A stretch of 64,000 bases of DNA from Parafilimonas terrae (lineage in GTDB: Bacteria > Bacteroidota > Bacteroidia > Chitinophagales > Chitinophagaceae): NCBI RefSeq assembly GCF_900115755.1, contig NZ_FOXQ01000006.1, positions 248,001 through 312,000 of the forward strand, written 5' to 3'. Shown piece by piece: positions 54,158 through 63,800 of this stretch. A model generated the notes under the pieces. It saw only the letters and a list, made by a program, of their open reading frames with translations. It was not told the DNA's origin and did no database searches. Made by a program: the position numbers and the translations under genes. Every line of letters begins with the position of its first letter. The first letter of the stretch is position 1.

Positions 54158-54964
54158 ATGTCGTTTTTTACAAACAAAGTAGTATTGGTTACCGGTGGCA
54201 CGGATGGAATTGGCAAGGCGCTCGTTTATTCATTAATGCAGCAGGGTGCAAAAGTTGTTACCTGCGGGCGTGACTATGACAAGCTGTATCATTTACAAAC
54301 TGTATATGCAGGCAAGCCATTGCTGGCATTGTCTGCAGATGTAAGCAACGAAGCTGATTGCAAGAGTATGGTTAACCAGGCTATTACCACTTTTGGTACT
54401 ATTCATATATTAATTAATAACGCAGGCATTTCTATGCGGGCATTGTTTAGTGAAACAGACCTCGAAACCATTCATCGTGTAATGGATATTAATTTTTGGG
54501 GCGCCGTTTATTGCACCAAATATGCTTTGCCTCATATACTCAAAAACAAAGGCACTGTTGCCGCTATTTCATCTATTGCAGGCTACAGGGGCTTGCCGGG
54601 AAGAAGCGGTTATTCCGCATCAAAATTTGCATTGCAGGGATGGATGGAAGCGCTAAGAACAGAATTACTGGACAGTGGTGTAAACGTAATGTGGGCCTGC
54701 CCGGGTTTCACAAAATCGAATATTCGAAATGTTGCTTTAAATAAAAATTCCCAGCCGCAGGGCGAAACACCGCTGGATGAAGAAAGCCTTATGAGCGCTG
54801 AGGAAGTGGCTGAACATATTTTAAAAGCCATTGAAAAAAGAAAACGTACCCTGGTTTTATCAGGACAGGGAAAACAAACAATTTTTCTAACCCGTTTTAT
54901 GCCTGAGCTTGCAGATAAATTAGTGCATAAATTCTTTTTTAATAAAGGAGTTTTGGTTAAATAA
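54158..54964 (+). CDS. Short-chain dehydrogenase/reductase
   Basis: A 268-residue classical SDR. The NAD(P)-binding TGGTDGIGKAL is near residue 12, NNAGISMR near 90, and the catalytic Ser and YSASK are at ISSIAG and SGYSASKFALQGW (about 141-160). The C-terminus has a short hydrophobic helix (LADKLVHKFFF), which may favour a membrane or lipid substrate. The substrate is not known. It leads a group of three genes on the plus strand. Confidence 0.9.
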   Translation: MSFFTNKVVLVTGGTDGIGKALVYSLMQQGAKVVTCGRDYDKLYHLQTVYAGKPLLALSADVSNEADCKSMVNQAITTFGTIHILINNAGISMRALFSETDLETIHRVMDINFWGAVYCTKYALPHILKNKGTVAAISSIAGYRGLPGRSGYSASKFALQGWMEALRTELLDSGVNVMWACPGFTKSNIRNVALNKNSQPQGETPLDEESLMSAEEVAEHILKAIEKRKRTLVLSGQGKQTIFLTRFMPELADKLVHKFFFNKGVLVK

Positions 54965-54989
54965 AGCGAATGCCTGTTATTTACAATTC

Positions 54990-55814
54990 ATGCCTGTAAT
55001 TACATTATCTACTGATATAGGTCAAAGCGATTATGTTGTTGGTGCTATTAAAGGGCAACTTATAAAAGCTGTTCCTTCAGCTTCAATTATAGACATTACA
55101 CACCAGCTTGTGGCCAATAATTATTTGCATGCCGCTTATGTTTGCACCAATGCTTTTTCTTTTTATCCCGCAGGTGCTTTTCATTTTGTAATTATTAATT
55201 TATTTGAAAAATCACCTGATCATTTATTGCTTGCAAAACATAACAACCAGTTTATTGTTTGCCCCGATAATGGCATCTTAACAATGATCGCCGGTGAAAA
55301 ACCTGCCGAAATTGTTTCCGTTAAAATACCAAATGCATTAGGTGTATTAAGCTGCACCGAAGCTTTTGCCAAAGCACTGAATGCAATAGAAAATGGTTCA
55401 TCATTACAGGCAATAGGCGATGTGGTTACAGGCATTGAAGAAAAATATCCATTTCGTTCAACTGCCGGGCCTGACTGGATTGACAGCCAGATAATATTTA
55501 TTGACCAGTTTGAAAACGTGGTCATTAATCTTACCAAAAAAGAATTTGAAGAACACCGTAAGGGAAGAAAATTCAGGATAGTTTTACCTGCCCGCAACGA
55601 TGGCGGCATTGTAAACATTAGTGAAAATTATGCATCAGTTGAACAGGGCGAAAGACTTGCCTGGTTTAATTCTGCGGGTTATCTTGAACTTGCTATCAAT
55701 AAAGGCAATCTTGCAGGTTTGTTCGGGCTGAAACGTTTTTCAGGCGGCACTACTTTAAACACTTTGCCCAGCAATAAATTAATGTATGAGCGTGTAAAAA
55801 TCTTCTTTGAATAA
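54990..55814 (+). CDS. SAM hydroxide adenosyltransferase (DUF62 family)
   Basis: A 274-residue member of the family that includes fluorinase and chlorinase, and whose common bacterial form hydrolyses SAM to adenosine and methionine. Marks are ITLSTDIGQSDYVVGAIKGQL at the N-terminus with the conserved acid, IDITHQLVANN, and FVIINLFEKSPDHLL and VCPDNGILTMIAGE in the central part. Cellular role is not settled. It follows the SDR gene by 25 nt and precedes the RsmB-like gene by 4 nt. Confidence 0.88.
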   Translation: MPVITLSTDIGQSDYVVGAIKGQLIKAVPSASIIDITHQLVANNYLHAAYVCTNAFSFYPAGAFHFVIINLFEKSPDHLLLAKHNNQFIVCPDNGILTMIAGEKPAEIVSVKIPNALGVLSCTEAFAKALNAIENGSSLQAIGDVVTGIEEKYPFRSTAGPDWIDSQIIFIDQFENVVINLTKKEFEEHRKGRKFRIVLPARNDGGIVNISENYASVEQGERLAWFNSAGYLELAINKGNLAGLFGLKRFSGGTTLNTLPSNKLMYERVKIFFE

Positions 55815-55818
55815 TGCC

Positions 55819-57117
55819 ATGCGTTTTCAATCGTATTTTAATTCAGCTATAAAAATTATACAGTTGTATGATGGAACTATGCCGTTACAACATTTCTTAA
55901 AACAATATTTTTCGCAGCATAAAAAACATGGTTCGAGAGACAGAAAGATTATAACGCATGTTTGCTATAATTTTTTCAGGCTGGGAAAAGCTTTTTCAAC
56001 TATTTCAGCAGAAGAAAGATTAAAGCTTGCCATTTTTATTTGCAATGATAATATTGAAAACTGGAAATTTTTGTTTGAAGGCGAATGGCTGAATAATCAT
56101 AATAATTTAGAAAAACGCATAGCATTTGTTCAGTCAAAATATTCCTTTTCGTTGCAGGACGTTTTTCCGTTTTATAATGAAGCCAGCAAACCTTTAGATA
56201 ATGATGCTTTCGCCAAAGCTTTCTTTATTCAACCAGATGTTTTCTTAAGAATAAGGCCTGGTTTTAATAATGGGGTTATAAATAAACTGCAATCACATAA
56301 CATTCAATACAACATTATAGAAGAAAGCTGCATCGGCCTCGCTCCTTCCACCAACATTAATTCAGTTATAGATATTAATAAAGAAGCTGTAATTCAGGAT
56401 TATGCTTCGCAGCAGGTGGGCTCTTTTTTATATGAAGCAGCGCAACATCTGCCAGCTATCAGCTATCAGGTATCAGCTATCAGTAAAGAAGAAATTCAAA
56501 ATCGTATATCAGTGTGGGATTGCTGCGCGGGAAGCGGCGGTAAATCAATACTGGCTTATGATGTATTAAAGAATATTGAATTAACTGCTTCTGATATTCG
56601 TTCATCCATCATACAAAACCTTAAACAACGTTTTGCAAAAGCAGGCATCAAAAAATATAAAACTTTTGTGTATGATGCGGCCAATTCCCAATCCCCAATT
56701 CCCAATTCCATATTTCCAACTCCTCACGCTTCAACCAATCAACTTTTCAACCAATCAACTCTTACCAATTCCAAATTCCCGATTCCCAATTCCCCTTACG
56801 ACCTCATCATCTGCGATGCACCCTGCACCGGCAGCGGCACCTGGGGCAGAACACCGGAACAACTATATTTTTTTAATGTAATAAAAATTGAAGAATATGC
56901 TGCACGCCAGCAAAAGATTGTGCGCAATGCGGTTGAATATTTAAAAACTAATGGCTTCTTTCTTTATATAACCTGTTCAGTTTTTGAAAAGGAAAATGAA
57001 GCAACTGCTGATTTTATTCAGCAAAAATTAAAACTGGAATTGATAAAACTGGAATTAATAAAAGGCTACGGTAAAAAAGCGGATACCATGTTTGCCGCTT
57101 TATTCAAAAAGAACTAA
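55819..57117 (+). CDS. RsmB-like rRNA/tRNA (cytosine-C5) methyltransferase with a low-complexity insertion
   Basis: A SAM-dependent m5C RNA methyltransferase. I start it at the ATG at 55819 (432 residues); a TTG at 55807 overlaps the previous stop. An N-terminal NusB-like region (about 1-150) precedes the Rossmann domain, with DCCAGSGGKSI near residue 235, the cysteine of DAPCTGSGTWGRTPE (Cys336) and the nucleophile in TCSVFEKENE (Cys386). Two stretches look inserted: residues 211-222 from a tandem CAGCTAT word array, and residues 288-327 (rich in Pro, Asn, Ser) from a CCAATTCC word array between FVYDAANS and PYDLIICDAP. The frame stays open across both. Confidence 0.88.
   Translation: MRFQSYFNSAIKIIQLYDGTMPLQHFLKQYFSQHKKHGSRDRKIITHVCYNFFRLGKAFSTISAEERLKLAIFICNDNIENWKFLFEGEWLNNHNNLEKRIAFVQSKYSFSLQDVFPFYNEASKPLDNDAFAKAFFIQPDVFLRIRPGFNNGVINKLQSHNIQYNIIEESCIGLAPSTNINSVIDINKEAVIQDYASQQVGSFLYEAAQHLPAISYQVSAISKEEIQNRISVWDCCAGSGGKSILAYDVLKNIELTASDIRSSIIQNLKQRFAKAGIKKYKTFVYDAANSQSPIPNSIFPTPHASTNQLFNQSTLTNSKFPIPNSPYDLIICDAPCTGSGTWGRTPEQLYFFNVIKIEEYAARQQKIVRNAVEYLKTNGFFLYITCSVFEKENEATADFIQQKLKLELIKLELIKGYGKKADTMFAALFKKN
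56451..56484 (+). repeat. In-frame tandem word array (CAGCTATCAG) inside the RsmB-like gene
   Basis: About three drifting copies of CAGCTAT(CAG) in tandem, read in frame as residues 211-222 (PAISYQVSAISK). It has the same build as the intergenic word arrays. Confidence 0.6.
56681..56797 (+). repeat. In-frame tandem word arrays (CCAATTCC and CAACCAATCAA) inside the RsmB-like gene
   Basis: Copies of CCAATTCCCAAT, then CAACCAATCAACT, then CCAATTCC again, all in one orientation and in frame. They encode about 40 residues rich in Pro, Asn, Ser and Thr at 288-327, a low-complexity loop not expected in the family. Confidence 0.65.
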
Positions 57118-57139
57118 CATTTTTAAATCCTCACTTCGC

Positions 57140-57147
57140 TTACATTC
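57140..57147 (+). promoter_or_regulatory. Imperfect -7 promoter element of lysA
   Basis: TACATTCG, one mismatch from TAnnTTTG, 20 nt before the lysA ATG. The same sequence (in CTTACATTCGCA) precedes rpsP. Confidence 0.45.
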
Positions 57148-57167
57148 GCAAAATAATTTTTTTATAC

Positions 57168-58382
57168 ATGAGCCAGAGTTTGAGCAGAAAACAACTGATT
57201 GAAGCAGCAGAAGAATTTGGAACACCGCTGTATGTTTATCACGCAGAAAAAATTGAAGAACAGCTTAATGAATTAAACAAGGCATTTAAAGAATGTAACG
57301 CTAAGTTTTTTTATGCCTGCAAGTCGTTAACCAATATCAATATTCTTAAGTTAATGCATAAGCTGGGCGCTGGCCTCGATTGTGTAAGCATCAACGAAGT
57401 AAAACTGGGTTTAAAAGCCGGCTTTACGCCCGATAAAATATTATTTACGCCCAACTGCGTTGACTTTGAAGAAATAGAAGCGGGAAAGTTATTGAACGTG
57501 CATATCAACATAGATAATATTTCTATGCTGGAACGTTTTGGCAATAAATACGGAAGCTCCTACCCTGTTTTCATTCGCCTTAACCCGCATATTATGGCAG
57601 GTGGAAATTTTAAAATTTCAACCGGGCATGTTGACAGCAAGTTTGGCATTTCCATTCACCAGGTAAGGCATATTGAACGCATCATTAAATCAACAGGTTT
57701 AAATGTGCAGGGCCTGCACATGCACACCGGCAGCGAAATAAAAGACACGAATGTATTTATTGCCGGGCTTGAAATTATGTTTGAAATGGCGCGCCAGTTT
57801 CCGCAGATAGAAGTGATTGATTTGGGCAGTGGTTTTAAAGTGCCTTATTACGATGACGATGTGAGAACAGATGTGCACGACCTTGGCAAGAAATTAGCAC
57901 AGGCTTTTACAAAGTTTGAAAAAGAAACCAGCCGCAAGCTGGAAGTTTGGTTTGAACCGGGAAAATTTTTGGTAAGTGAAGCCGGTTATTTTATAGTAAA
58001 GGCAAACGTAGTAAAAACAACAACTGCCACGGTTTTTGCAGGTGTAAACAGTGGGTTCAATCATTTAATAAGGCCAATGTTTTATGAGGCTTATCACCGC
58101 ATAGAAAACTTATCAAACCCAAAAGGCGCTGAGCGCATTTATACGGTTGTTGGAAATATTTGTGAAACCGATACGTTTGCCTGGGACAGAAAATTAAATG
58201 AAGTGCGGGAAGGTGATTATCTTGTTTTTTATAATGCCGGCGCCTATGGTTTTGAAATGAGCAGTAATTTCAATTCGAGGTTAAAACCTGCGGAAGTGTT
58301 GTTTAAAGATGGCAAACCGCAACTGATAAGAAAACGTGATGAGTTTGAAGATTTGCTGAAGAACCAGGTGGAAGTATTGTAA
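57168..58382 (+). CDS. lysA: Diaminopimelate decarboxylase
   Basis: A 404-residue PLP enzyme of fold type III that makes lysine from meso-diaminopimelate. The PLP lysine is Lys52 in FFYACKSLTN. Further marks are HTGSEIKDTNVF near residue 190, EVIDLGSGFKVPY near 222, EPGKFLVSEAGYF near 265, and GNICETDTFAWDRKL near 335 with the catalytic Cys. It is a lone gene with a promoter element; mlaF follows after 47 nt. Confidence 0.95.
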   Translation: MSQSLSRKQLIEAAEEFGTPLYVYHAEKIEEQLNELNKAFKECNAKFFYACKSLTNINILKLMHKLGAGLDCVSINEVKLGLKAGFTPDKILFTPNCVDFEEIEAGKLLNVHINIDNISMLERFGNKYGSSYPVFIRLNPHIMAGGNFKISTGHVDSKFGISIHQVRHIERIIKSTGLNVQGLHMHTGSEIKDTNVFIAGLEIMFEMARQFPQIEVIDLGSGFKVPYYDDDVRTDVHDLGKKLAQAFTKFEKETSRKLEVWFEPGKFLVSEAGYFIVKANVVKTTTATVFAGVNSGFNHLIRPMFYEAYHRIENLSNPKGAERIYTVVGNICETDTFAWDRKLNEVREGDYLVFYNAGAYGFEMSSNFNSRLKPAEVLFKDGKPQLIRKRDEFEDLLKNQVEVL

Positions 58383-58429
58383 TTGTTGTTGATTAACATT
58401 ACCGATACAGCAACCTGAAACATATAGAT

Positions 58430-59266
58430 ATGATTGAAGTAAAAAATATAAGAAAGAGCTTTGGCGACAAGGTTATACTTGAAGATATAACCGGTGTGCT
58501 GGATACAGGCAAGTGCAATCTTATTATTGGGTCAAGCGGCAGCGGCAAAACGGTTTTTACCAAATGCGTTGTTGGGTTGTTCAGGCCTGACAGAGGCGAG
58601 ATTTTGTATGATGGCAAGAATATGCTGGAGATGGACCGCGAAGAAAGGACAGAACTTCGTCAAAAGATAGGCATGCTATTCCAGGGCTCAGCTTTATTTG
58701 ATTCGATGACGGTGGAGCAGAACATTATTTTTACGCTGGATATGTTTTCTAACTTAAGTTACCGCGATAAAAAGAAGCGGGTGAATGAAGTGCTGGAAAA
58801 AGTAGAACTGGAAGGCTCGAACAAGAAATTTCCGGCGGAAATAAGCGGCGGTATGAAGAAGCGTGTGGGCATTGCCAGGGCAATTGTGCTTAACCCGAAA
58901 TATCTTTTTTGCGATGAGCCTAACAGCGGCCTTGACCCGCAAACTTCACTGGTTATTGACCAGCTTATAAAAAACATTACTACTGAATACAACATCACAA
59001 CAGTGGTGGTTACCCACGATATGAACAGCGTAATGGAAATAGGCGATCATATTATGTATTTATACAAAGGCAGAAAAGAATGGGAAGGTTCTAACAAGGA
59101 TATTATTTTCAGCAAGAATGAAAGGCTGAACGAATTCATTTTTGCTTCTGAATTTTTACAGGGTGCAAAAGCCATCCGCATGCTGGAAGTGGAAGGAAAG
59201 ATTGAAGAAGGCGCTGCTGTAAAAGAAGCTGAAAAAATTATTAAGGAAGGCGATAATTTACCTTGA
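58430..59266 (+). CDS. ABC transporter ATPase, MlaF-like
   Basis: A 278-residue ATPase resembling MlaF/Ttg2A, which drives phospholipid movement between membranes. Walker A is IIGSSGSGKTVFTK near residue 40, the signature is ISGGMKKRVGIARAIVL near 145, and Walker B is YLFCDEPNSGLDP. KEAEKIIKEGD ends the protein after a charged tail. The usual MlaE permease and MlaD partners are absent from the window; lysA lies upstream and rpe is convergent, overlapping by 9 nt. Confidence 0.88.
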   Translation: MIEVKNIRKSFGDKVILEDITGVLDTGKCNLIIGSSGSGKTVFTKCVVGLFRPDRGEILYDGKNMLEMDREERTELRQKIGMLFQGSALFDSMTVEQNIIFTLDMFSNLSYRDKKKRVNEVLEKVELEGSNKKFPAEISGGMKKRVGIARAIVLNPKYLFCDEPNSGLDPQTSLVIDQLIKNITTEYNITTVVVTHDMNSVMEIGDHIMYLYKGRKEWEGSNKDIIFSKNERLNEFIFASEFLQGAKAIRMLEVEGKIEEGAAVKEAEKIIKEGDNLP

Positions 59267-59911
59267 GCAGGCTTTTAGTTTTTTTATTGTTTCTTTTGGG
59301 TCAGCAGAACTGAAAACGGTATTGCCCGCTACTAAAACATCAGCACCTGCATTAACCAGCGATTGCGCATTTTCAACTGTAATACCGCCATCTACTTCTA
59401 TTAAAACATCCAGTTTTCTTTCATCAATCATACGGCGAAGTTTCTCTACTTTTTTAAGTGAGTGCGGAATAAATTCCTGGCCGCCAAAACCGGGGTTAAC
59501 GGTCATAATCAAAACATGATGCAGGTCGGCCAAAATATCATCCAGCATAAAAATAGGTGTATGCGGGTTGATGGCAACAGCAGCCTTCATGCCCAGTTCT
59601 TTTATCTGTTGAATATTGCGGTGCAGGTTAGCACAAACTTCATAATGAATAATAATGCTGTCTGCACCTGCTTTTTTAAATGCAGACACAAGGTTTTCCG
59701 GCGTTTCAATCATTAAATGCACATCGCAGAATTTGGTGGTTGCTTTGCGCACATGTTCAATAACCGGGATACCAAAACTGATGTTGGGAACAAACTGACC
59801 ATCCATTACATCAAGATGCAGCCATTCTGCTTCACTGGCATTCACCATTTTACATTCATCTTCGAGCTTTAAAAAATTAGCAGCTAATAATGATGGCGCA
59901 ACGATAGACAT
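59258..59911 (-). CDS. rpe: Ribulose-phosphate 3-epimerase
   Basis: A 217-residue TIM-barrel enzyme of the pentose phosphate pathway, interconverting ribulose-5-phosphate and xylulose-5-phosphate. Marks are APSLLAANFLKLEDEC, WLHLDVMDGQFVPNISFG with the metal-binding His and Asp, VHLMIETPENL, and MTVNPGFGGQEFIP near residue 135; VDGGITVENAQSL holds a second Asp. A TACTTTTG promoter element precedes it; the 3' end overlaps mlaF by 9 nt. Confidence 0.96.
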   Translation of the reverse strand: MSIVAPSLLAANFLKLEDECKMVNASEAEWLHLDVMDGQFVPNISFGIPVIEHVRKATTKFCDVHLMIETPENLVSAFKKAGADSIIIHYEVCANLHRNIQQIKELGMKAAVAINPHTPIFMLDDILADLHHVLIMTVNPGFGGQEFIPHSLKKVEKLRRMIDERKLDVLIEVDGGITVENAQSLVNAGADVLVAGNTVFSSADPKETIKKLKACSR

Positions 59912-59926
59912 AGTTTGTTTTTAAAT

Positions 59927-59934
59927 CAAAAGTA
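59927..59934 (-). promoter_or_regulatory. -7 promoter element of rpe
   Basis: Minus-strand TACTTTTG fits TAnnTTTG, 15 nt before the rpe ATG. Confidence 0.55.
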
Positions 59935-59955
59935 AAAATTAAAAACTCAAAATAT

Positions 59956-60813
59956 TTATTCCCCCAATTGTTTCAGGTGTGCTTTGGCTTCATCCAGCGT
60001 GGGATCGAGCTGTAACGATTGCTTAAAACGCAAAACAGCGCTGTCTTTTTTATTCATCATTTCATAACAACGCGCCATATAATAATAGGCATCGGCATAT
60101 AAATTATTAACTGTTGATGCCAATTGAAAAACAGACAGCGCTTTGTCATATTGCTTCATATCAAAATAAACAAGCCCTTTTTCAATATAGGCTTCCATGT
60201 AAGTATAGTTATTGGCAATACATTCGTCAAAATATTTCACTACATCATTTGCTTTGCCGGTGCGTGCAAAATATACACCTGTTATAAAAGCGCAGTTGGC
60301 ATCTGCTGCCCTTCCCAGGCTTAAAGCTTTAACGCGGGAACATAATAAAACAGCACGTTCATTTTTCATTTCTGCATAAAGATTTGCCAGTGCCAGCAAT
60401 ACATCAGGAGATTCATAAATGTTGGCAGCCTTTGCATAGCTTTTTATGGCAAGCGCCGTATCACCTGCATCTTCCGCTATCTCACCCTTTGCGAAAAACA
60501 AACCGTAATTGGCAGAATCTTTATTGGTTAACGAATCCATTTGGGCAAGCGCCTCTTTATACATTTTAACGCTATCCAATGTAAACGCATATTGCAGGCG
60601 CAATCCCGCACTGTCAGGATATGTTTTTAATTGCTTTTCCATCGATTCAAGTAAAGGCTGCAAAGCGTTTTTTACTGAATCATCTTTCCTGGCGGAAGAA
60701 GATGCATCGTTACTGTTGCAGGAAAAAAAGGTACAGCAAATGCAAATAATAAAAAGCATTTTGAAAAGCCTGGAGACTTCGCGGAACGATAACCTATATA
60801 ATGATTTCCTCAT
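59956..60813 (-). CDS. TPR-repeat lipoprotein
   Basis: A 285-residue exported protein of unknown role. I start it at the ATG at 60813, whose basic n-region leads into a hydrophobic core and a lipobox (TFFSC); a later ATG at 60759 would leave no positive n-region. At least five TPR-like helical pairs follow from about residue 60 (for example YGLFFAKGEIAEDAGDTALA, MEAYIEKGLVYFDMKQYDKA, ADAYYYMARCYEMMNKKDSA). It probably acts as a protein-binding scaffold at the envelope. It lies between rpe and mfd on the minus strand. Confidence 0.82.
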   Translation of the reverse strand: MRKSLYRLSFREVSRLFKMLFIICICCTFFSCNSNDASSSARKDDSVKNALQPLLESMEKQLKTYPDSAGLRLQYAFTLDSVKMYKEALAQMDSLTNKDSANYGLFFAKGEIAEDAGDTALAIKSYAKAANIYESPDVLLALANLYAEMKNERAVLLCSRVKALSLGRAADANCAFITGVYFARTGKANDVVKYFDECIANNYTYMEAYIEKGLVYFDMKQYDKALSVFQLASTVNNLYADAYYYMARCYEMMNKKDSAVLRFKQSLQLDPTLDEAKAHLKQLGE

Positions 60814-60829
60814 TGAATGAAATAATGTT

Positions 60830-63800
60830 TTATGCATTTGCGGTGCTGGCATGTTTGTTTACAACAGCATTATGCATACGCTGCAGGAAAGATAACATTA
60901 CATTCATATCATCTACATCATTCACCACCAATAAAAAGTTCTTACCCACTTGTTTTAACCTCGCTTTATTAGTTCCGGTTTGCAGGTATTGCATAATGCC
61001 CTGAAATATGTCGCTTTCAAAATAAGGCGAATCATTTTTATTGATGAAATAACTGCGCAGCGTTTTATCTTTTAATGTCATCTTTTCAAAACCCAAATCA
61101 ACCGCAGCCCAACGGCAGCGCACAGTTGTAATCAAATCTTTTACTTCATTTGGTAACGGCCCAAAGCGGTCTATCAATTCTTTTTCAAATGACTGCAACT
61201 CCTCATCTTTTTCACAATTATCCAATCTTGTATAAAGCGATAAGCGTTCTGTTATGCTTTCCACATAATCATCAGGAATAAGAATTTCAAGATCGGTATC
61301 AATGGTACAATCGCTTACAAAATCATCCTGCCTGCTAATCTCCTCCTTAAATACATCTTTAAAAGAAGTGCGCTTTAATTCACGTATGGCTTCATCCAAA
61401 ATTTTCTGATAAGTTTCAAAACCAATATCAGCCATAAAGCCGGTTTGTTCGCCGCCTAATAAATTGCCGGCGCCACGAATATCCAGGTCGCGCATGGCAA
61501 TTTGAAAACCACTGCCCAATTCACTGAATTGCTCCAATGTTTGCAAACGCTTTCTTGAATCAGTAGGCAATGTGCTCATTGGCGGCGCAAACAAGTAACA
61601 GAATGCCTTTTTATTACTGCGCCCAACGCGGCCACGCAATTGATGCAAATCACTTAATCCAAATTGATGCGCATTATTAATAATGATAGTATTTACGTTC
61701 GGAATATCAACACCGCTTTCAACAATATTGGTGGACACAAATACATCGTATTTCCTGTCAATAAAATCCAATAATCTTTCTTCAAGTTTATTGCCTTCCA
61801 TTTGCCCGTGCGCAAATGTTATACTTAAATCGGGGCAAAGGCTTTGTATCATCGCACTCATTTCGGCCAAACCAAGCACGCGGTTGTGAATAAAGAAAAC
61901 CTGGCCGCCACGTTCTGTTTCATAATAGATCGCATCGCGAATGGCATCTTCATTAAACACGGCCACTTCCGTTTGTATGGGCTGGCGGTTAGGTGGCGGT
62001 GTATTGATGATGCTTAAATCCCTTGCACCCATCAAACTAAACTGCAATGTTCTTGGTATGGGTGTTGCCGTTAAGGTTAAACAATCAACTGTTGCTTTTA
62101 ATGTTTTTAATTTCTCTTTATGCGCCACGCCAAACTTCTGTTCTTCATCAATTATCATCAAACCGAGATCTTTAAACTTAACGCTATTGGCAAGCAAACC
62201 ATGTGTGCCAATAATAATATCGATCTTTCCTTCTTCAACTTTTTTGAGTGTTTCCTTTTTTTCTTTGGCAGATTTAAAACGATTGATATAATCTATGGTT
62301 ACAGGAAAATCTTTCAACCGCTCACTGAAAGTTTTATAATGCTGAAACGCAAGAATGGTTGTGGGCACAAGCACAGCAGCCTGCTTACCATCAACACAGG
62401 TTTTAAATGCAGCACGCACGGCCACTTCTGTTTTACCAAAGCCAACATCGCCGCAAACCAGGCGGTCCATTGGTGAAGCTTTCTCCATATCCTGTTTTAC
62501 ATCTTCTGTTGCTTTTGCCTGGTCGGGTGTGTCTTCATAAATAAAGGATGCTTCAAGTTCGGTTTGCATATAATTATCCGGCGTATGCGCAAAGCCTTGC
62601 TGCGCCTTGCGTTGAGCGTATAATTTAATAAGATCGAACGCAATTTCTTTAACCTTCGTTTTGGTTTTTTCTTTCAGCCTGTTCCATACATCACTGCCAA
62701 GTTTATTAACCTTTGGTGCTGTACCTTCCTTTCCTGTAAACTTTGATATTTTATGCAGTGAATTAATATTCACATATAAAATATCACCGTCTTTATAAAT
62801 AATCCTTACAGCTTCCTGCAGCTTGCCATTCACTTCAATTTTTTGCAAGCCGCTGTAAGTACCCACGCCATGATCAATATGCGTAACAAAATCTCCGGGC
62901 TGTAATTCTTTCAACGTGCGAAGTGTAAGCGCTTTATTTTTATTATAAGCCTGCTTAACACGGTATTTATGATAACGCTGAAATATCTGGTGATCTGTAT
63001 AACAAACCACTTTTACATCATCATCAATAAAGCCTTCATGGATGGACGTGGCAATGGGTGTAAACTGAATATCTGTATTAAGATCATTAAAGATAGAATG
63101 TAAACGCTCCAACTGCTTTGCCTGTTCTGCAAAAATGTATAACGCGTAACCTTTAGCTTCATGCGTTTTTAAATCTTTTATTAAAAGATCGAACTGGCGG
63201 TTAAATGCAGGTTGCGGTTTAGTGTTTAATTCAATTTCAAAATTGGAGAGATGCGGCTTATAACCAAATTCCACCAAATGATGTTGCTGTATTTGCCTTT
63301 CAATTGTTGCAGCAGGAACAAAGTCTTTCAGTTCAACCGTCTTTAATATTGTATTATCATCATCTTCTTCGGTGGACTGTGGACTATGGACTATGGATTC
63401 CAGATAATCTCCCAACTGTTCTTCCTGTTCATGTATCACTTCCCGGATAACATCCCAGTCTTTAATCCAAACTACAGTTTGTTCAGGTAAAAATTCAAGC
63501 AGGGAAATTTTCTCATCGCTTTCAAACTGTGTATCAATATTTGGTATGATGGAAACCTGTAATAATTTTCTTTCACTTAACTGCGATTCCGGATCGAATA
63601 TGCGAATGCTGTCAACATCATTGCCGAATAGCTCAACACGGTAAGGTTTTTCATTGCCAAAAGAATAAATATCCAGGATACCGCCACGCAAAGCAAACTG
63701 GCCCGGTTCATATACAAAATCGGTGCGCTCAAAACCATACATCACAAACAATTCAAGCAAACTGTCAAGGTTAAGCGTATCATTTGTTTTTATGTGAATG

